NCBI RefSeq assembly: GCF_000311725.1
Contig: NZ_HE978512.1
Coordinates: 199,893 to 263,892, forward strand
Source: Robertmurraya massiliosenegalensis JC6
GTDB lineage: Bacteria; Bacillota; Bacilli; Bacillales; Cytobacillaceae
DNA: 64,000 nt
Direction of reading: 5' to 3'
Position 1 is the stretch's first letter, and each line of letters begins with the position of its first letter. A program made the position numbers and the translations under genes. The notes under the pieces were generated by a model. The model was not told the DNA's origin, ran no database searches, and saw only the letters and a list, made by a program, of their open reading frames with translations. Shown here piece by piece: positions 42,620 to 51,373 of this stretch.

Positions 42620-42805
42620 ATGGTTGCTGTTGGCGGAGTAGGACAAGGACAAGGCCCAGTTTCACAGTTTGTCATATCGAATAAAGAGAGAGCAGAGCAA
42701 GCAATTGAAAGTAAAATTAGAGAAGCTCTTCAGAATCCCGAAAAAACCATTAGAGAGATTCAACAGCCTTCACCACTTTCACAATTTCTGGATATTAAAA
42801 TATAA
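42620..42805 (+). CDS. Small Gly/Gln-rich protein in the flagellar cluster
   Basis: The 61-residue protein starts at the ATG 7 bases after AAAGGAGG; a TTG 6 bases upstream is too close to that site. It reads VAVGGVGQGQGPVSQFV, then a helical segment (KERAEQAIESKIREALQNP) and ends QFLDIKI. Family is not recognised. Its own terminator overlaps the stop codon. Context suggests a motility role. Confidence 0.65.
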   Translation: MVAVGGVGQGQGPVSQFVISNKERAEQAIESKIREALQNPEKTIREIQQPSPLSQFLDIKI

Positions 42806-42830
42806 ACACCTTTTTTAGGTGTTTTTTATT
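42804..42830 (+). terminator. Convergent terminator
   Basis: AAACACCT pairs perfectly with AGGTGTTT around TTTTT, followed by TTTATT. It lies between the convergent small gene and the FliS-like gene. Confidence 0.8.
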
Positions 42831-43182
42831 AGTTCTCCCAGTTTTCAAGTAACACATTAAGATGGCTTTTTCCTTCAAGGATAAGCACTTTATCTTTTTT
42901 TAGATTAGCCAAAATTAAAGAATGGTTAATATAATCTAGCAATATAATAAGGTTTTGTCCAGATTCTGTGTCTCTTGCAACATATACCATCATTTCAAGA
43001 ATCAATTGCTGTGCCTTTGTCAAAGATTCATTTCGCTTTTGAATATTATCATCGTCTATAGACCGGATCGCTGTTTCTAAGCTATTTATCGTTTCACGTA
43101 GCAAAAGCTTCACGATATCTTCTGAAGATGCTGTTATCAAACTAATTATTTTATATCGATCGTGAACCTTGTGATGATTCAT
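42829..43182 (-). CDS. FliS-like flagellar chaperone, divergent paralogue
   Basis: The protein has about 117 residues. It keeps the FliS pattern of helices: SSEDIVKLLLRETINSLETAI, LTKAQQLILEMMVYV and LIILLDYINHSLILANLKKD, ending with LENWEN. It lacks the canonical N-terminal Y-x-x-N segment of true FliS, which is also encoded at 44531-44929. It lies divergent from an unusual flagellin-like gene, so it may be that protein's dedicated chaperone. ATG at 43182 was chosen over an upstream GTG. Confidence 0.65.
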   Translation of the reverse strand: MNHHKVHDRYKIISLITASSEDIVKLLLRETINSLETAIRSIDDDNIQKRNESLTKAQQLILEMMVYVARDTESGQNLIILLDYINHSLILANLKKDKVLILEGKSHLNVLLENWEN

Positions 43183-43213
43183 TTTTCCCACACCCTTTTA
43201 ACCTTCTATATTA

Positions 43214-43240
43214 ATATCGGCAATCTCGATTACTTTTTTA
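43214..43240 (-). promoter_or_regulatory. Sigma-D promoter of the FliS-like gene
   Basis: On the minus strand TAAA (240-237), 16 bases and CCGATAT (220-214) give a perfect sigma-D match, 32 bases before the start codon. Confidence 0.75.
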
Positions 43241-43254
43241 AATCTTTATGACTA

Positions 43255-43279
43255 TAAAACAGGGAAATTTAACCGATAT
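43255..43279 (+). promoter_or_regulatory. Sigma-D promoter of the flagellin-like gene
   Basis: TAAA (255-258), 14 bases and CCGATAT (273-279) match the sigma-D consensus, 43 bases before the TTG start. It is back to back with the promoter at 43214-43240. Confidence 0.7.
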
Positions 43280-43321
43280 ACTATATGAAAAAGACATCAC
43301 TAGAATGTGAGGTGAAAAAGT

Positions 43322-44134
43322 TTGAAGATTAATAATCAATCCATGGTATCATTTTCAGTTAATCGCTACCAAAAAAACGAAACAAAGATCCAAAAATCTT
43401 TGGATCATCTTTCGACAGGATTAAGCATTGGAAAAGCAAATGCTAATGCAAGCGGTGTAGCTGTATCCGAAAAGATGCGTGCACAAATTCGTGGAATTGA
43501 ACAAGCTCAACGGAACATGCAAGATGGTTACTCAGCCCTTGAAGTTGCTGATTCAGGCTTAAACCACGTTAATAGTTTACTTCAACGAGCAAAAGAGTTA
43601 AGCGTCCTTTCAGCCAACGATACATTAAACAATGAAGACAGAGAAAAAGCACAAGTTGAATTGGATGAACTATTACAAGGTATTAATGATACAGCTAACA
43701 AGATGGAGTTTAATACAAAAGCCATTTTAGGTGAAAGAATTCCCCTTTTAATCATGGTAGGAGCAAATCCAGGTCAACATATTAAAATTGACTTAGTCCG
43801 AACAAGTACTACTGAACTTGGACTAGATAGTGCAAGCTTAAAAACTCAAGAAGATGCGAATACCTTAATTAGCAAAATTGATGATGCAATAACAAAGATT
43901 GCGGATCATCTAACAACAATTGGGGCACATCAAAAATCTATTGAACACCATCTAGATAATGCAGAAGTATATGCAAACAACTTAACGAAATCATTTTCGA
44001 TGTTGACGGATGCTGATATGGCCAAAGAATATTTAAACTTCTCAGTTGCTAATATTAGACAGAAGGGTGACGAAATGCTGATCAAGCATGTCAATCAAAA
44101 CGCCCATGATGTACTAAAAATCTTAAACGTATAA
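43322..44134 (+). CDS. Divergent flagellin-like protein
   Basis: The 270-residue protein has only the conserved D0/D1 ends of flagellin and little central region. The N-terminal part has KSLDHLSTGLSIGKANANAS and SEKMRAQIRGIEQAQRNMQDG; the C-terminal part has ADMAKEYLNFSVANIRQKG and VLKILNV. Deviations stand out: no NTLRQL-type motif near residue 12, and QANQ replaced by KHVNQNAHD. It starts at TTG. It may be a minor filament subunit or a junction-type protein; the main hag is not in the window. Confidence 0.85.
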   Translation: MKINNQSMVSFSVNRYQKNETKIQKSLDHLSTGLSIGKANANASGVAVSEKMRAQIRGIEQAQRNMQDGYSALEVADSGLNHVNSLLQRAKELSVLSANDTLNNEDREKAQVELDELLQGINDTANKMEFNTKAILGERIPLLIMVGANPGQHIKIDLVRTSTTELGLDSASLKTQEDANTLISKIDDAITKIADHLTTIGAHQKSIEHHLDNAEVYANNLTKSFSMLTDADMAKEYLNFSVANIRQKGDEMLIKHVNQNAHDVLKILNV

Positions 44135-44146
44135 TAAACCGAAGAA

Positions 44147-44179
44147 GGAAGCCTTTCTAATAGAAAGGCTTCCTTTTTT
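44147..44179 (+). terminator. Terminator of the flagellin-like gene, bidirectional
   Basis: GGAAGCCTTTCTA pairs perfectly with TAGAAAGGCTTCC around A, followed by TTTTTT. It also overlaps the end of the convergent FliT gene. Confidence 0.9.
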
Positions 44180-44531
44180 ACTTTCGCTTATCATAATAAC
44201 TACCATCATATGTGGCAAGATTTGAATATGGATTTGTATAAGGCTGACGGGAGCGTTTTCTTTGTTTAACTTCCTTCAGATCACTCTTAATAGTAGCGAA
44301 AAGAGCATTTAAACCCTTCTCAAGCCTTTGTTCCATTTCTATTATTTTCGAGTCCTCAGAAGGAGTACTTGTAATGAAACTTCCTCGCTGCTTTAATTCA
44401 CTAATAATCTCTTCTCTTTGAATGAGTGTCTCCTCAGTTTTCTTAATTTTCTCATCACGTTCAAGTTTTTGATTTTCAAGAACAGCCACTAACTCTCTTG
44501 AACATGAAATAAGCTTTTGAACTAATTCCAT
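44178..44531 (-). CDS. fliT: FliT-like flagellar chaperone
   Basis: The protein has 117 residues starting at the ATG that overlaps the fliS stop (TGATG). It is all helical: ELVQKLISCSRELVAVLENQ, IKKTEETLIQREEIISELK and LEKGLNALFATIKSDLKEVKQ, then a basic tail with YDKRK. Position directly after fliS and its size match FliT, the chaperone of FliD. The sequence is weakly conserved, so context carries much of the call. Confidence 0.75.
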   Translation of the reverse strand: MELVQKLISCSRELVAVLENQKLERDEKIKKTEETLIQREEIISELKQRGSFITSTPSEDSKIIEMEQRLEKGLNALFATIKSDLKEVKQRKRSRQPYTNPYSNLATYDGSYYDKRK

Positions 44532-44929
44532 CACACTTGATTTCCTTGATACAGCTTCTGACGATTTAATCGAATAACTTCTTTCCAAGTATCACGAAAC
44601 TCGTTGACATAGCCTTCTACTTCTTCAAGAATTTCAACGCTATTTTGTACGTTTGCATCAATTAGCCTACGATTCATGTATTCATACATTTGCATCATCT
44701 CTTTAGCAATACCATAGTCTTGATTCAACGTAATCATCAGCTCTTGAATAATTTTCTGTGCCTTTTGCAAGTTTTTATTTTTTTCTTCAATATTTTTATC
44801 TTTCATTGCTTGCTTGCCTTTTTGTAAAAATTTCAAACAACCATTATATAGCATTAATGTTAATTCACCCGGTGAGGCTGTGTTTACGCTGTTCTGCTTA
44901 TAAGCATTTTGAACCTGTTGAGTTACCAA
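44531..44929 (-). CDS. fliS: Flagellar export chaperone FliS
   Basis: The 132-residue canonical FliS has QNAYKQNSVNTASPGELTLM, LYNGCLKFLQKGKQAM and YEYMNRRLIDANVQNS, with final helix FRDTWKEVIR. It binds the flagellin C-terminus and prevents premature polymerisation. It lies in the order fliD-fliS-fliT as in Bacillus. Confidence 0.95.
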   Translation of the reverse strand: MVTQQVQNAYKQNSVNTASPGELTLMLYNGCLKFLQKGKQAMKDKNIEEKNKNLQKAQKIIQELMITLNQDYGIAKEMMQMYEYMNRRLIDANVQNSVEILEEVEGYVNEFRDTWKEVIRLNRQKLYQGNQV

Positions 44930-44962
44930 TGTTTAAACATCTCCTCATTCAATATAGTGCAT

Positions 44963-46498
44963 TTATCCTCCAAATTGTTCCATTATAAATGCAGATTGTT
45001 GATTTGCTTTTTGAATCGCTTGCTCCATGGCTGTAAACTGACGCCAGTATCGAGCTTCAATATCTTCTAAACGACGTTGAAAATCTGTAATTCTATTTTC
45101 TACATCATCTAATTGTCGACCGAGTGAGAATTGATTATTTGTATGTGTTGCTTTTCCTGCTTTTGTTTCAATATTTTTTGTCATATCTGTCATAGTGTTT
45201 CGAAGTCTTTGGACAATTCCACGTGTATCGGATGTAACTTGACCATTGGCATCCTTCGTTATATTTCCAGATTGTGTTAAAGTCTGGACTACCTTTTCAG
45301 GATCGCTTTCTAGAGCAGTACGTAATTTATCCGTGTCAATTACAAGTTTTCCATTCTCAGAAATAACATTAGAGGTTGTAATACCAAATTCTGATAATGT
45401 ATCAATGACATCCTCTCCAATACCATCCACTCTACTATATAAACCTCGACGCATTTCTGAGAGACCATTTGAAATTATTGAATCACTTCGCAAAAGGCCG
45501 CTTTTCGCCTTCTCTTCCCATAATTCAATTTCCTTTTCAGACATGTCCTTTTTTTGTTCTTCTGTTAACGGAGGGTAATCACGATAACGTTTTTCCTTTA
45601 TGGTGTCATTAAGAGAACTGATGAGATCATTATATTTATTAACGAATTCCTCAACTTTTGTTACCATACTATCTACATCTGTTGTAGAAGTAAAGGTTAC
45701 AGGAGTTGTAGACTCGGCCTTTAACGTAAAAGTCAATCCATTGATTTCAAATGTATTACCTGAACGTTCCATTTCTAGACCATTCATATTAAATATGGCG
45801 TTCTCTCCCCCATCTGCGAGGTTCTTACTAGAAAATCCTAACTTTGCAAAAAAGTCAGTATCATTTTCCTTGATTTCAAAATCATCAGGACTCCCGCCCG
45901 TTTTCGTTGTTGCAATCGAAACCTTTTTTGATTGTTCATCAAAAAACATCGTAACCCCTGCTGAGGAACTATTAATTTTCTTGATCACATCACTAAGCTT
46001 TTCAGAAGAATCAAATGTAAAGGTATGTGTCTTATATTTGGTATCTGATGTTTCATCATAAACATCCAGTGATAATTCTACCTTCCCCTCTGCATTAGTT
46101 GTCATACCAAGCTCCGCTAGAGTGCTAGAAGAAGTAATATCCTGCCCCAATGCCGTATCTGATGCACCTGCCGCAGATTTAGCTATGTTAGAAACACTGT
46201 GGAGTGTCATCGTCCCATCTAAAGCATTACTTTTTGCTGTAGCAGTGGCAACTGCACTATTAGAAGAAGTGACTATTTTTTTATTAAAATTACTTGAGAT
46301 TACAAAATTATCAACCAAATATTTATCAAAATCCGCTAGTTTTTTATTAATATCTCGATAAGAATCCCTTTGCCACTCAAAAGTTTGTTTGTTTTGAACC
46401 AATTTATCTAGAGGAATTCTTTCCGCTTTCATTAAATCTCCAACAATGGTATCAATATCCATACCACTGGCCAAACCACCAATTCTCATATTAGCCAT
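44963..46498 (-). CDS. fliD: Flagellar filament cap protein FliD (HAP2)
   Basis: The 511-residue protein has the FliD N-terminus (IGGLASGMDIDTIVGDLMKAERIPLDKL) and the C-terminal coil DVENRITDFQRRLEDIEARYW followed by YWRQFTAMEQAIQKANQQS. FliD pentamers cap the growing filament. It is preceded by flaG 14 bases upstream and followed by fliS, the usual flaG-fliD-fliS-fliT order. Confidence 0.95.
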   Translation of the reverse strand: MANMRIGGLASGMDIDTIVGDLMKAERIPLDKLVQNKQTFEWQRDSYRDINKKLADFDKYLVDNFVISSNFNKKIVTSSNSAVATATAKSNALDGTMTLHSVSNIAKSAAGASDTALGQDITSSSTLAELGMTTNAEGKVELSLDVYDETSDTKYKTHTFTFDSSEKLSDVIKKINSSSAGVTMFFDEQSKKVSIATTKTGGSPDDFEIKENDTDFFAKLGFSSKNLADGGENAIFNMNGLEMERSGNTFEINGLTFTLKAESTTPVTFTSTTDVDSMVTKVEEFVNKYNDLISSLNDTIKEKRYRDYPPLTEEQKKDMSEKEIELWEEKAKSGLLRSDSIISNGLSEMRRGLYSRVDGIGEDVIDTLSEFGITTSNVISENGKLVIDTDKLRTALESDPEKVVQTLTQSGNITKDANGQVTSDTRGIVQRLRNTMTDMTKNIETKAGKATHTNNQFSLGRQLDDVENRITDFQRRLEDIEARYWRQFTAMEQAIQKANQQSAFIMEQFGG

Positions 46499-46512
46499 TT
46501 ACTCACCACTCT

Positions 46513-46902
46513 CTATATTTTTTCATCGACTACCATTCCGAGAAATTCTTGCATTGAATAAAATGCATCTAAAAGTTTTTTGGGAGGGATTTCCCTAATT
46601 ATCTTGTCTGTGTTTGCATCTACAACTTGTACATAGTACTGATCTAAATTTTCATGTAAAACAAACTTGGAATTCCGATGTTGAACTTCTATAAATTCAT
46701 TTAAAGAATCCACGACATGTTTTAGTTGTTTTGTATCAAAAGATGTTCTCTCTTCTTCTGTTATATCCGACTGTTTTCTTTGTTGAATCAATATGCTGGA
46801 AAGTTCAGTAACAGTCCTTGAGCTTTGAACAGATTTATTGTGTTGCTCAGCCTTCGTATCTGAGAACACAACATGACCGTGGGATGATGAAGAAATTTTC
46901 AT
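46513..46902 (-). CDS. flaG: FlaG family protein
   Basis: The protein has 129 residues from the ATG behind AAAGGATGCGAAGTT. The C-terminal half has LNEFIEVQHRNSKFVLHENL, YYVQVVDANTDKIIREIPPKKLLD and FLGMVVDEKI, the FlaG signature. FlaG influences filament length. It starts the flaG-fliD-fliS-fliT operon. Confidence 0.92.
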   Translation of the reverse strand: MKISSSSHGHVVFSDTKAEQHNKSVQSSRTVTELSSILIQQRKQSDITEEERTSFDTKQLKHVVDSLNEFIEVQHRNSKFVLHENLDQYYVQVVDANTDKIIREIPPKKLLDAFYSMQEFLGMVVDEKI

Positions 46903-46940
46903 AACTTCGCATCCTTTCAAACAAAAGATCTTACTATATT

Positions 46941-46965
46941 TATCGGCTAATCTGCAAAATTTTGA
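46941..46965 (-). promoter_or_regulatory. Sigma-D-like promoter of flaG
   Basis: On the minus strand GCCGATAAA forms a -10 element (about 947-939), and TTCAA lies 15 bases upstream. It resembles sigma-D (TAAA-N15-GCCGATAT) with one or two changes, about 40 bp before the flaG start. Confidence 0.5.
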
Positions 46966-46993
46966 ATACCTTTACCTAAAAATAATTTCCAAC

Positions 46994-47030
46994 AAAAAAA
47001 TACATCTCCTAATCTGGAGATGTATTTTTT
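46994..47030 (-). terminator. Terminator of the pseudaminic acid operon, bidirectional
   Basis: ATACATCTCC pairs perfectly with GGAGATGTAT around TAATCT, with A7 and T6 flanks. It directly follows the pseC stop codon. Confidence 0.9.
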
Positions 47031-47031
47031 A

Positions 47032-48177
47032 CTAGCTTATTACATTCTTTAAAGCTTCTATTACATCCTGTACATCTCTGTCTGTCATCTTAGGAAACAT
47101 AGGAAGAGTCAATGCTTGTTGATAGAAATTTTCCGCAATTGGACAGGCACCTTTCTTGTAACCCATTTTTTGATAATATGGATGCCAATATACTGGTATG
47201 TAGTGGACATGAACACCAATATTTAAGGCACGCATTTCCTCAAATATTTGCTTTCGAGGTTTGCGGATAATCTTATGATCAAGCTGAATCATATACAAAT
47301 GCCAGCCTGATTCTGTTTCTGCAAGTTGCATTGGAAGTATTAAACCAGGGATTTCAAACAAAGCTTCATTATATTTTTGGACAATCTTACGCCGTTTGTG
47401 TAAAAAATCATCTAGTTTCATTAATTGTGATAATCCTAATGCCGCCTGCATATCGGTCATGCGATAATTATAGCCAAGGTCAGTCATCTCATAATACCAA
47501 TCCCCTTGTGCGATTGAATAAGGGGTTTTTTCAATGCCATGGCTCCTAAATTGCTTTAACTTCTCGTAAAAGTCTCTTGAGTTGGTTGTAATGATGCCCC
47601 CTTCTGCAGTTGTAATCGGCTTAACTGGATGGAAGCTGAACATCGTCATGTGAGCTTGTGCACCCACTTTTTCACCTTTATAATAAGCTCCTAAAGAATG
47701 GGCGCCATCCTCTATAACAATCAAATTATATTCTTCAGCAATGGACATAATCTCATCTAGATCTGCTGGCTGACCTGAAAAATCAACAGGCATAATAGCT
47801 TTCGTATTAGCTGTGATTTTTTTTCTAATTTCATGCGGGTCGATATTATATGTTCGGGGATCAATATCTGCAAACACAGGAGTCCCCTTGCAATAAAGAA
47901 CTGCATTTGAAGTAGCTGCAAAAGTAATTGGGGTCGTAATTACTTCATCTTCCTGACCAATTCCCGCTACATGACACGCACCATGTAATGCTGCTGTTCC
48001 GTTAGTAAAAGCAACCGCAAATTTGGCTCCAACATAGTCAGCCACAGCCGACTCAAATTGCTCAATTTTCGGCCCTTGTGTTAAAAAAGGAGACTTCAAA
48101 ATCTCAATCACGGCCTCTATGTCTTCTTCATCAATCCATTGACTACCATAAGATAAAAATTGCTCTCGTCTCTTCAT
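47032..48177 (-). CDS. pseC: PseC-type UDP-4-amino sugar aminotransferase
   Basis: The 381-residue DegT/DnrJ/EryC1 aminotransferase has AFTNGTAALHGACHVAGI (cofactor loop), IEDGAHSLGAYY and the PLP lysine in SFHPVKPITTAEGG. PseC converts the 4-keto product of PseB to UDP-4-amino-4,6-dideoxy-N-acetyl-altrosamine, step 2 of pseudaminic acid synthesis. PseG, PseI, PseH and a PseF-like gene lie in the same operon, so PseC rather than LegC is favoured. PseB is not in the window. Confidence 0.9.
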   Translation of the reverse strand: MKRREQFLSYGSQWIDEEDIEAVIEILKSPFLTQGPKIEQFESAVADYVGAKFAVAFTNGTAALHGACHVAGIGQEDEVITTPITFAATSNAVLYCKGTPVFADIDPRTYNIDPHEIRKKITANTKAIMPVDFSGQPADLDEIMSIAEEYNLIVIEDGAHSLGAYYKGEKVGAQAHMTMFSFHPVKPITTAEGGIITTNSRDFYEKLKQFRSHGIEKTPYSIAQGDWYYEMTDLGYNYRMTDMQAALGLSQLMKLDDFLHKRRKIVQKYNEALFEIPGLILPMQLAETESGWHLYMIQLDHKIIRKPRKQIFEEMRALNIGVHVHYIPVYWHPYYQKMGYKKGACPIAENFYQQALTLPMFPKMTDRDVQDVIEALKNVIS

Positions 48178-48183
48178 ATCTTG

Positions 48184-48987
48184 TTATTCCTTTTGAAAAG
48201 CATTTACTAATTTAGGTTCGATTTTGCTCAGCTTGCCATCAAGAAAGTGATCGACTATATCATTATTATATGTTTGGTAAATGAGTCTTAAATGCTGTGG
48301 TGTCCAATCAGTACCCACATATAATTTTCCATTCCCTTTTTGTGGGGTATAACGAATTTGTTCTAATTTGAGCTCAGTTAAAATCTTTATTAAATCATGT
48401 GCAACCTGCTGAACTCCTTTACACGCTACATCATGTACTCCATCGCCATAAGATAATTCGGGAACTGAGTGGTGGATGATATCTCCCCCATCGAGTCTTA
48501 CTGATAATTTATGTATGGTCATACCAGCCCAATTCGGCCGAAGCATATAGAACGGCCAAAAAAGTGTAATATTTCCTTTATACCATGGTGAAAGACCACC
48601 GTGTATGTTCCATGAATGCTCTGGTAATGCCTGCAGCAAGTTTGCATCTAACTTATGCACTCCATAGCTAATCACGATATCTGGAGAAATTTCTTTTATA
48701 AAATTGATTGTCTCTTGACTGTTTAAAGTTTCTATCGTTACATTTAGACTCGATATTCCCTCAACGACTTTTTCGTTCCCAGCAAAAAAACGGTGTTCAG
48801 CTTCATCACGATCTTGAAAGTGACGGATAAAATTCCAATGATCAATTGGTTCTAATCCTTGCGGCGGTTCTGGTACAAAAGATTCTCTTTGCTCAATCAC
48901 ATGCCCTGCTACTATTCCCAATTTTGCCAATTGATTTACTACATAGAAATGGCGAGGATGTGATCCTGTTAACAAAACAACTTTCAT
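48184..48987 (-). CDS. Formyltransferase-family sugar-modifying enzyme
   Basis: The 267-residue protein has a Formyl_trans_N fold: a GSHPRHFYVVNQL start, ISPDIVISYGVHKLDANLL, catalytic region WNIHGGLSPWYKGN (Asn and His of the N-x-H triad) and VRLDGGDIIHHS (Asp). It would transfer formyl from 10-formyl-tetrahydrofolate to an amino sugar. In this operon the likely acceptor is the 4-amino or 7-amino group of the pseudaminic acid pathway. It overlaps the upstream gene by 4 bp. Confidence 0.8.
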   Translation of the reverse strand: MKVVLLTGSHPRHFYVVNQLAKLGIVAGHVIEQRESFVPEPPQGLEPIDHWNFIRHFQDRDEAEHRFFAGNEKVVEGISSLNVTIETLNSQETINFIKEISPDIVISYGVHKLDANLLQALPEHSWNIHGGLSPWYKGNITLFWPFYMLRPNWAGMTIHKLSVRLDGGDIIHHSVPELSYGDGVHDVACKGVQQVAHDLIKILTELKLEQIRYTPQKGNGKLYVGTDWTPQHLRLIYQTYNNDIVDHFLDGKLSKIEPKLVNAFQKE

Positions 48988-50330
48988 TGTGACAAGCTCC
49001 TTTTATCAAAAAATGGTCCTTCTAACAAACCGACTTCTTTCAATTTTACAATAGATGCCTCAAAATCCACTAATGGGTATTGAAGGTTTGAAGCTATATC
49101 CACTAGAGTTTGCTCACCATCCGAATAATTCAATAGCATTAATACTTGATTTAAATGTTGGCGATTATCGATTATTGTATTATTCGATTTTCCCCATACA
49201 CCTGGAGCATTCAAATCAGGATATAAATCATATTTACTCAATTTAGGTTCACCAAATGGTTTTAAATTACGATAATATCCGTTCAACTCCTGCAATTTTA
49301 AGATCTCTTCTATTTCATCTACACTTTTTAGCAATGCTTCAATGGTCATTGAGTCTTTTGTATCCAGGGAATTGTGATAGCCTGGATATTGACCATAAAT
49401 CATTCTCGAGAACTGACCTACTGGCAAATTAAAGCCTGGTGAACAATATTGTCTCTCATCTGAACCATATAGCGGAGTAAAAGGACGTACAGTCATGTTT
49501 CGCTTTTCCCTATTTACTAAATGTTCGATAAGGTGATTCAATGGTGCTTGTTGATTACGAGACATTTTATAGCTTAGCGGTTGATCTACTCCACCTAAAC
49601 AAGTCAGCACTATACCAGAATGAATATTGTCTTTTAAGTATTGACCATATTGAGCTAAGTACGCAATTGAACCAATTGTTTCTGGATGAAAGACAAAACG
49701 ATATGTAAATTCACGATTTTCCCATTTTTTTAGCCGATTGTAGAGAAAAGTTGCAACAATTGGACCGCTCAATTCGTTATTAGCCATCGATGGATGGCAA
49801 ATATATGAAGAGATCAATACTTCCTTCTTCGATTTACCAGGTAGAACGACCTGGGCAAAATTTAATTCACCATCTATTTTTTCACTATCAATATAGACGT
49901 GATATTCATCCTCTTCCAAACTATCTAGCTGAGCTTGAGACATACAAAATCCCCAACGCTCTTTGTAATAAGAAATTACATATGGTATCGCATTCGGAAG
50001 ATGTGGAACCGTATAGACATGTTGTTTTAACTCTTCTAATGGAATCTTAGCATCTATCGCTTCACTATAATTAACTACATGTAAATTACTATTAGAAATA
50101 TTGATAATCTCATTACCTTTAGAATCTTTTATCCAAGCCTCTCGAATGATCCATTCTCTCGGGATCTCCCAATCAAACACTTGTGTACCAGTCGGAACAG
50201 CTTCCATTTTAACAGGAATGTATTCTTGTAAAATACGAATCGTTTGACGGACACCTTCGCCTGTAATACTACGTAAGATTGGGAACAGACGATCGAATAA
50301 CTCATCCATCTGATTTAATTCATTACTCAC
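48984..50330 (-). CDS. DUF4910-type M28-like peptidase/hydrolase
   Basis: From the GTG that overlaps the pseI stop (GTGA) the protein has about 448 residues. It resembles DUF4910 aminopeptidase-like proteins: PILRSITGEGVRQTIRIL near the start, SSYICHPSMANNELSGP and FVFHPETIGSIAYL in the metallo-domain, YHNSLDTKD as the last ligand region, and a C-terminal winged-helix-like segment (LVDIASNLQYPLVDFEASI). Members occur in surface sugar loci. The reaction is unknown; an amide-cleaving step on a sugar is plausible. Confidence 0.75.
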   Translation of the reverse strand: MSNELNQMDELFDRLFPILRSITGEGVRQTIRILQEYIPVKMEAVPTGTQVFDWEIPREWIIREAWIKDSKGNEIINISNSNLHVVNYSEAIDAKIPLEELKQHVYTVPHLPNAIPYVISYYKERWGFCMSQAQLDSLEEDEYHVYIDSEKIDGELNFAQVVLPGKSKKEVLISSYICHPSMANNELSGPIVATFLYNRLKKWENREFTYRFVFHPETIGSIAYLAQYGQYLKDNIHSGIVLTCLGGVDQPLSYKMSRNQQAPLNHLIEHLVNREKRNMTVRPFTPLYGSDERQYCSPGFNLPVGQFSRMIYGQYPGYHNSLDTKDSMTIEALLKSVDEIEEILKLQELNGYYRNLKPFGEPKLSKYDLYPDLNAPGVWGKSNNTIIDNRQHLNQVLMLLNYSDGEQTLVDIASNLQYPLVDFEASIVKLKEVGLLEGPFFDKRSLSQ

Positions 50331-51373
50331 AATAATAACTCCCAACTTAGTGGCGTACCTTTTAAAGCGTCCTTGTTAATTTTTTTCCCTAGGATCAAAT
50401 CATAATACTTGGGTTCTAGCCCTAAGCCAGGACGGACGTTTCGGAGATTTTTCTCGGTAAAAACTTCCCCTGCTTTCATGTCTTCTCCAATATATAAGGA
50501 ACGGCGATGTTCTAAAGATGGCTTTTCTACATCTGTTGGTCCATATTGAATATGCCCAATACTTTGCCAAGCACGTTCTGTTTCTTCAACTAACATCTTC
50601 AATTCCTGTGGTTCTAAAGAAAAGGCCGAATCGACGCCTCCTTCTGCTCGCGAAGTAGTGAAATGCTTTTCAATTACCGTAGCACCAAGTGTTACTGCCG
50701 CAACAGACACCCCCACTCCCATCGTGTGGTCAGATAATCCTATCTCAGTTCCAAATAACTCACGCATATGCGGGATTGTTGCCAAATTGGAATTTTCTGG
50801 TGTCGATGGGTAAGTGCTTGTACATTTTAATAGAACAATTTGTTCATTTCCTTCTTCTCTTACCGCTCGCACTGCTTCATCAAGCTCTGCAGCTGTAGCC
50901 ATACCTGTTGAGATAATAATGGGCTTACCTGTTCTGGCCACTTTCTTAATTAAAGGTATATCAACATTTTCAAAGGAAGCAATCTTATAGGCTGGTACAT
51001 TTAACGTTTCTAAAAAATCGACTGCTGTTTCATCAAATGGTGAACTAAAGGCAAGTAAGCCAAGCTCCTTGCACTTATCAAAAATTTCTTTGTGCCACTC
51101 CCAAGGTGTATATGCTTCTTTGTATAAATTATAGAGCGACTGTCCCTTCCACAGATTTGTATCTGATGAAATGAAAAACTCACCAGTATGAACATCGAGA
51201 GTAATCGTATCTGGTGTATAGGTTTGTAATTTCAACGCATCTACTCCAGCATCCGCAGCTAATTCTACTAAATGTAGCGCTCTTTCAAGTGATTGATTGT
51301 GATTACCCGACATTTCTGCAATGATGAATGGTTTCTCATTTCGACCGATGGCACGATTTCCAATTTTAATCAT
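50327..51373 (-). CDS. pseI: Pseudaminic acid synthase PseI
   Basis: The 348-residue NeuB-family protein has FIIAEMSGNHNQSLERAL, KLQTYTPDTITLD, IISTGMATAAEL, LSDHTMG and GATVIEKHFT, followed by a C-terminal SAF (antifreeze-like) domain (RRSLYIGEDMKAGEVF). It condenses 2,4-diacetamido-2,4,6-trideoxy-altrose with phosphoenolpyruvate. GNHNQSLERA favours PseI over NeuB or LegI. It overlaps pseG by 4 bp. Confidence 0.93.
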   Translation of the reverse strand: MIKIGNRAIGRNEKPFIIAEMSGNHNQSLERALHLVELAADAGVDALKLQTYTPDTITLDVHTGEFFISSDTNLWKGQSLYNLYKEAYTPWEWHKEIFDKCKELGLLAFSSPFDETAVDFLETLNVPAYKIASFENVDIPLIKKVARTGKPIIISTGMATAAELDEAVRAVREEGNEQIVLLKCTSTYPSTPENSNLATIPHMRELFGTEIGLSDHTMGVGVSVAAVTLGATVIEKHFTTSRAEGGVDSAFSLEPQELKMLVEETERAWQSIGHIQYGPTDVEKPSLEHRRSLYIGEDMKAGEVFTEKNLRNVRPGLGLEPKYYDLILGKKINKDALKGTPLSWELLL

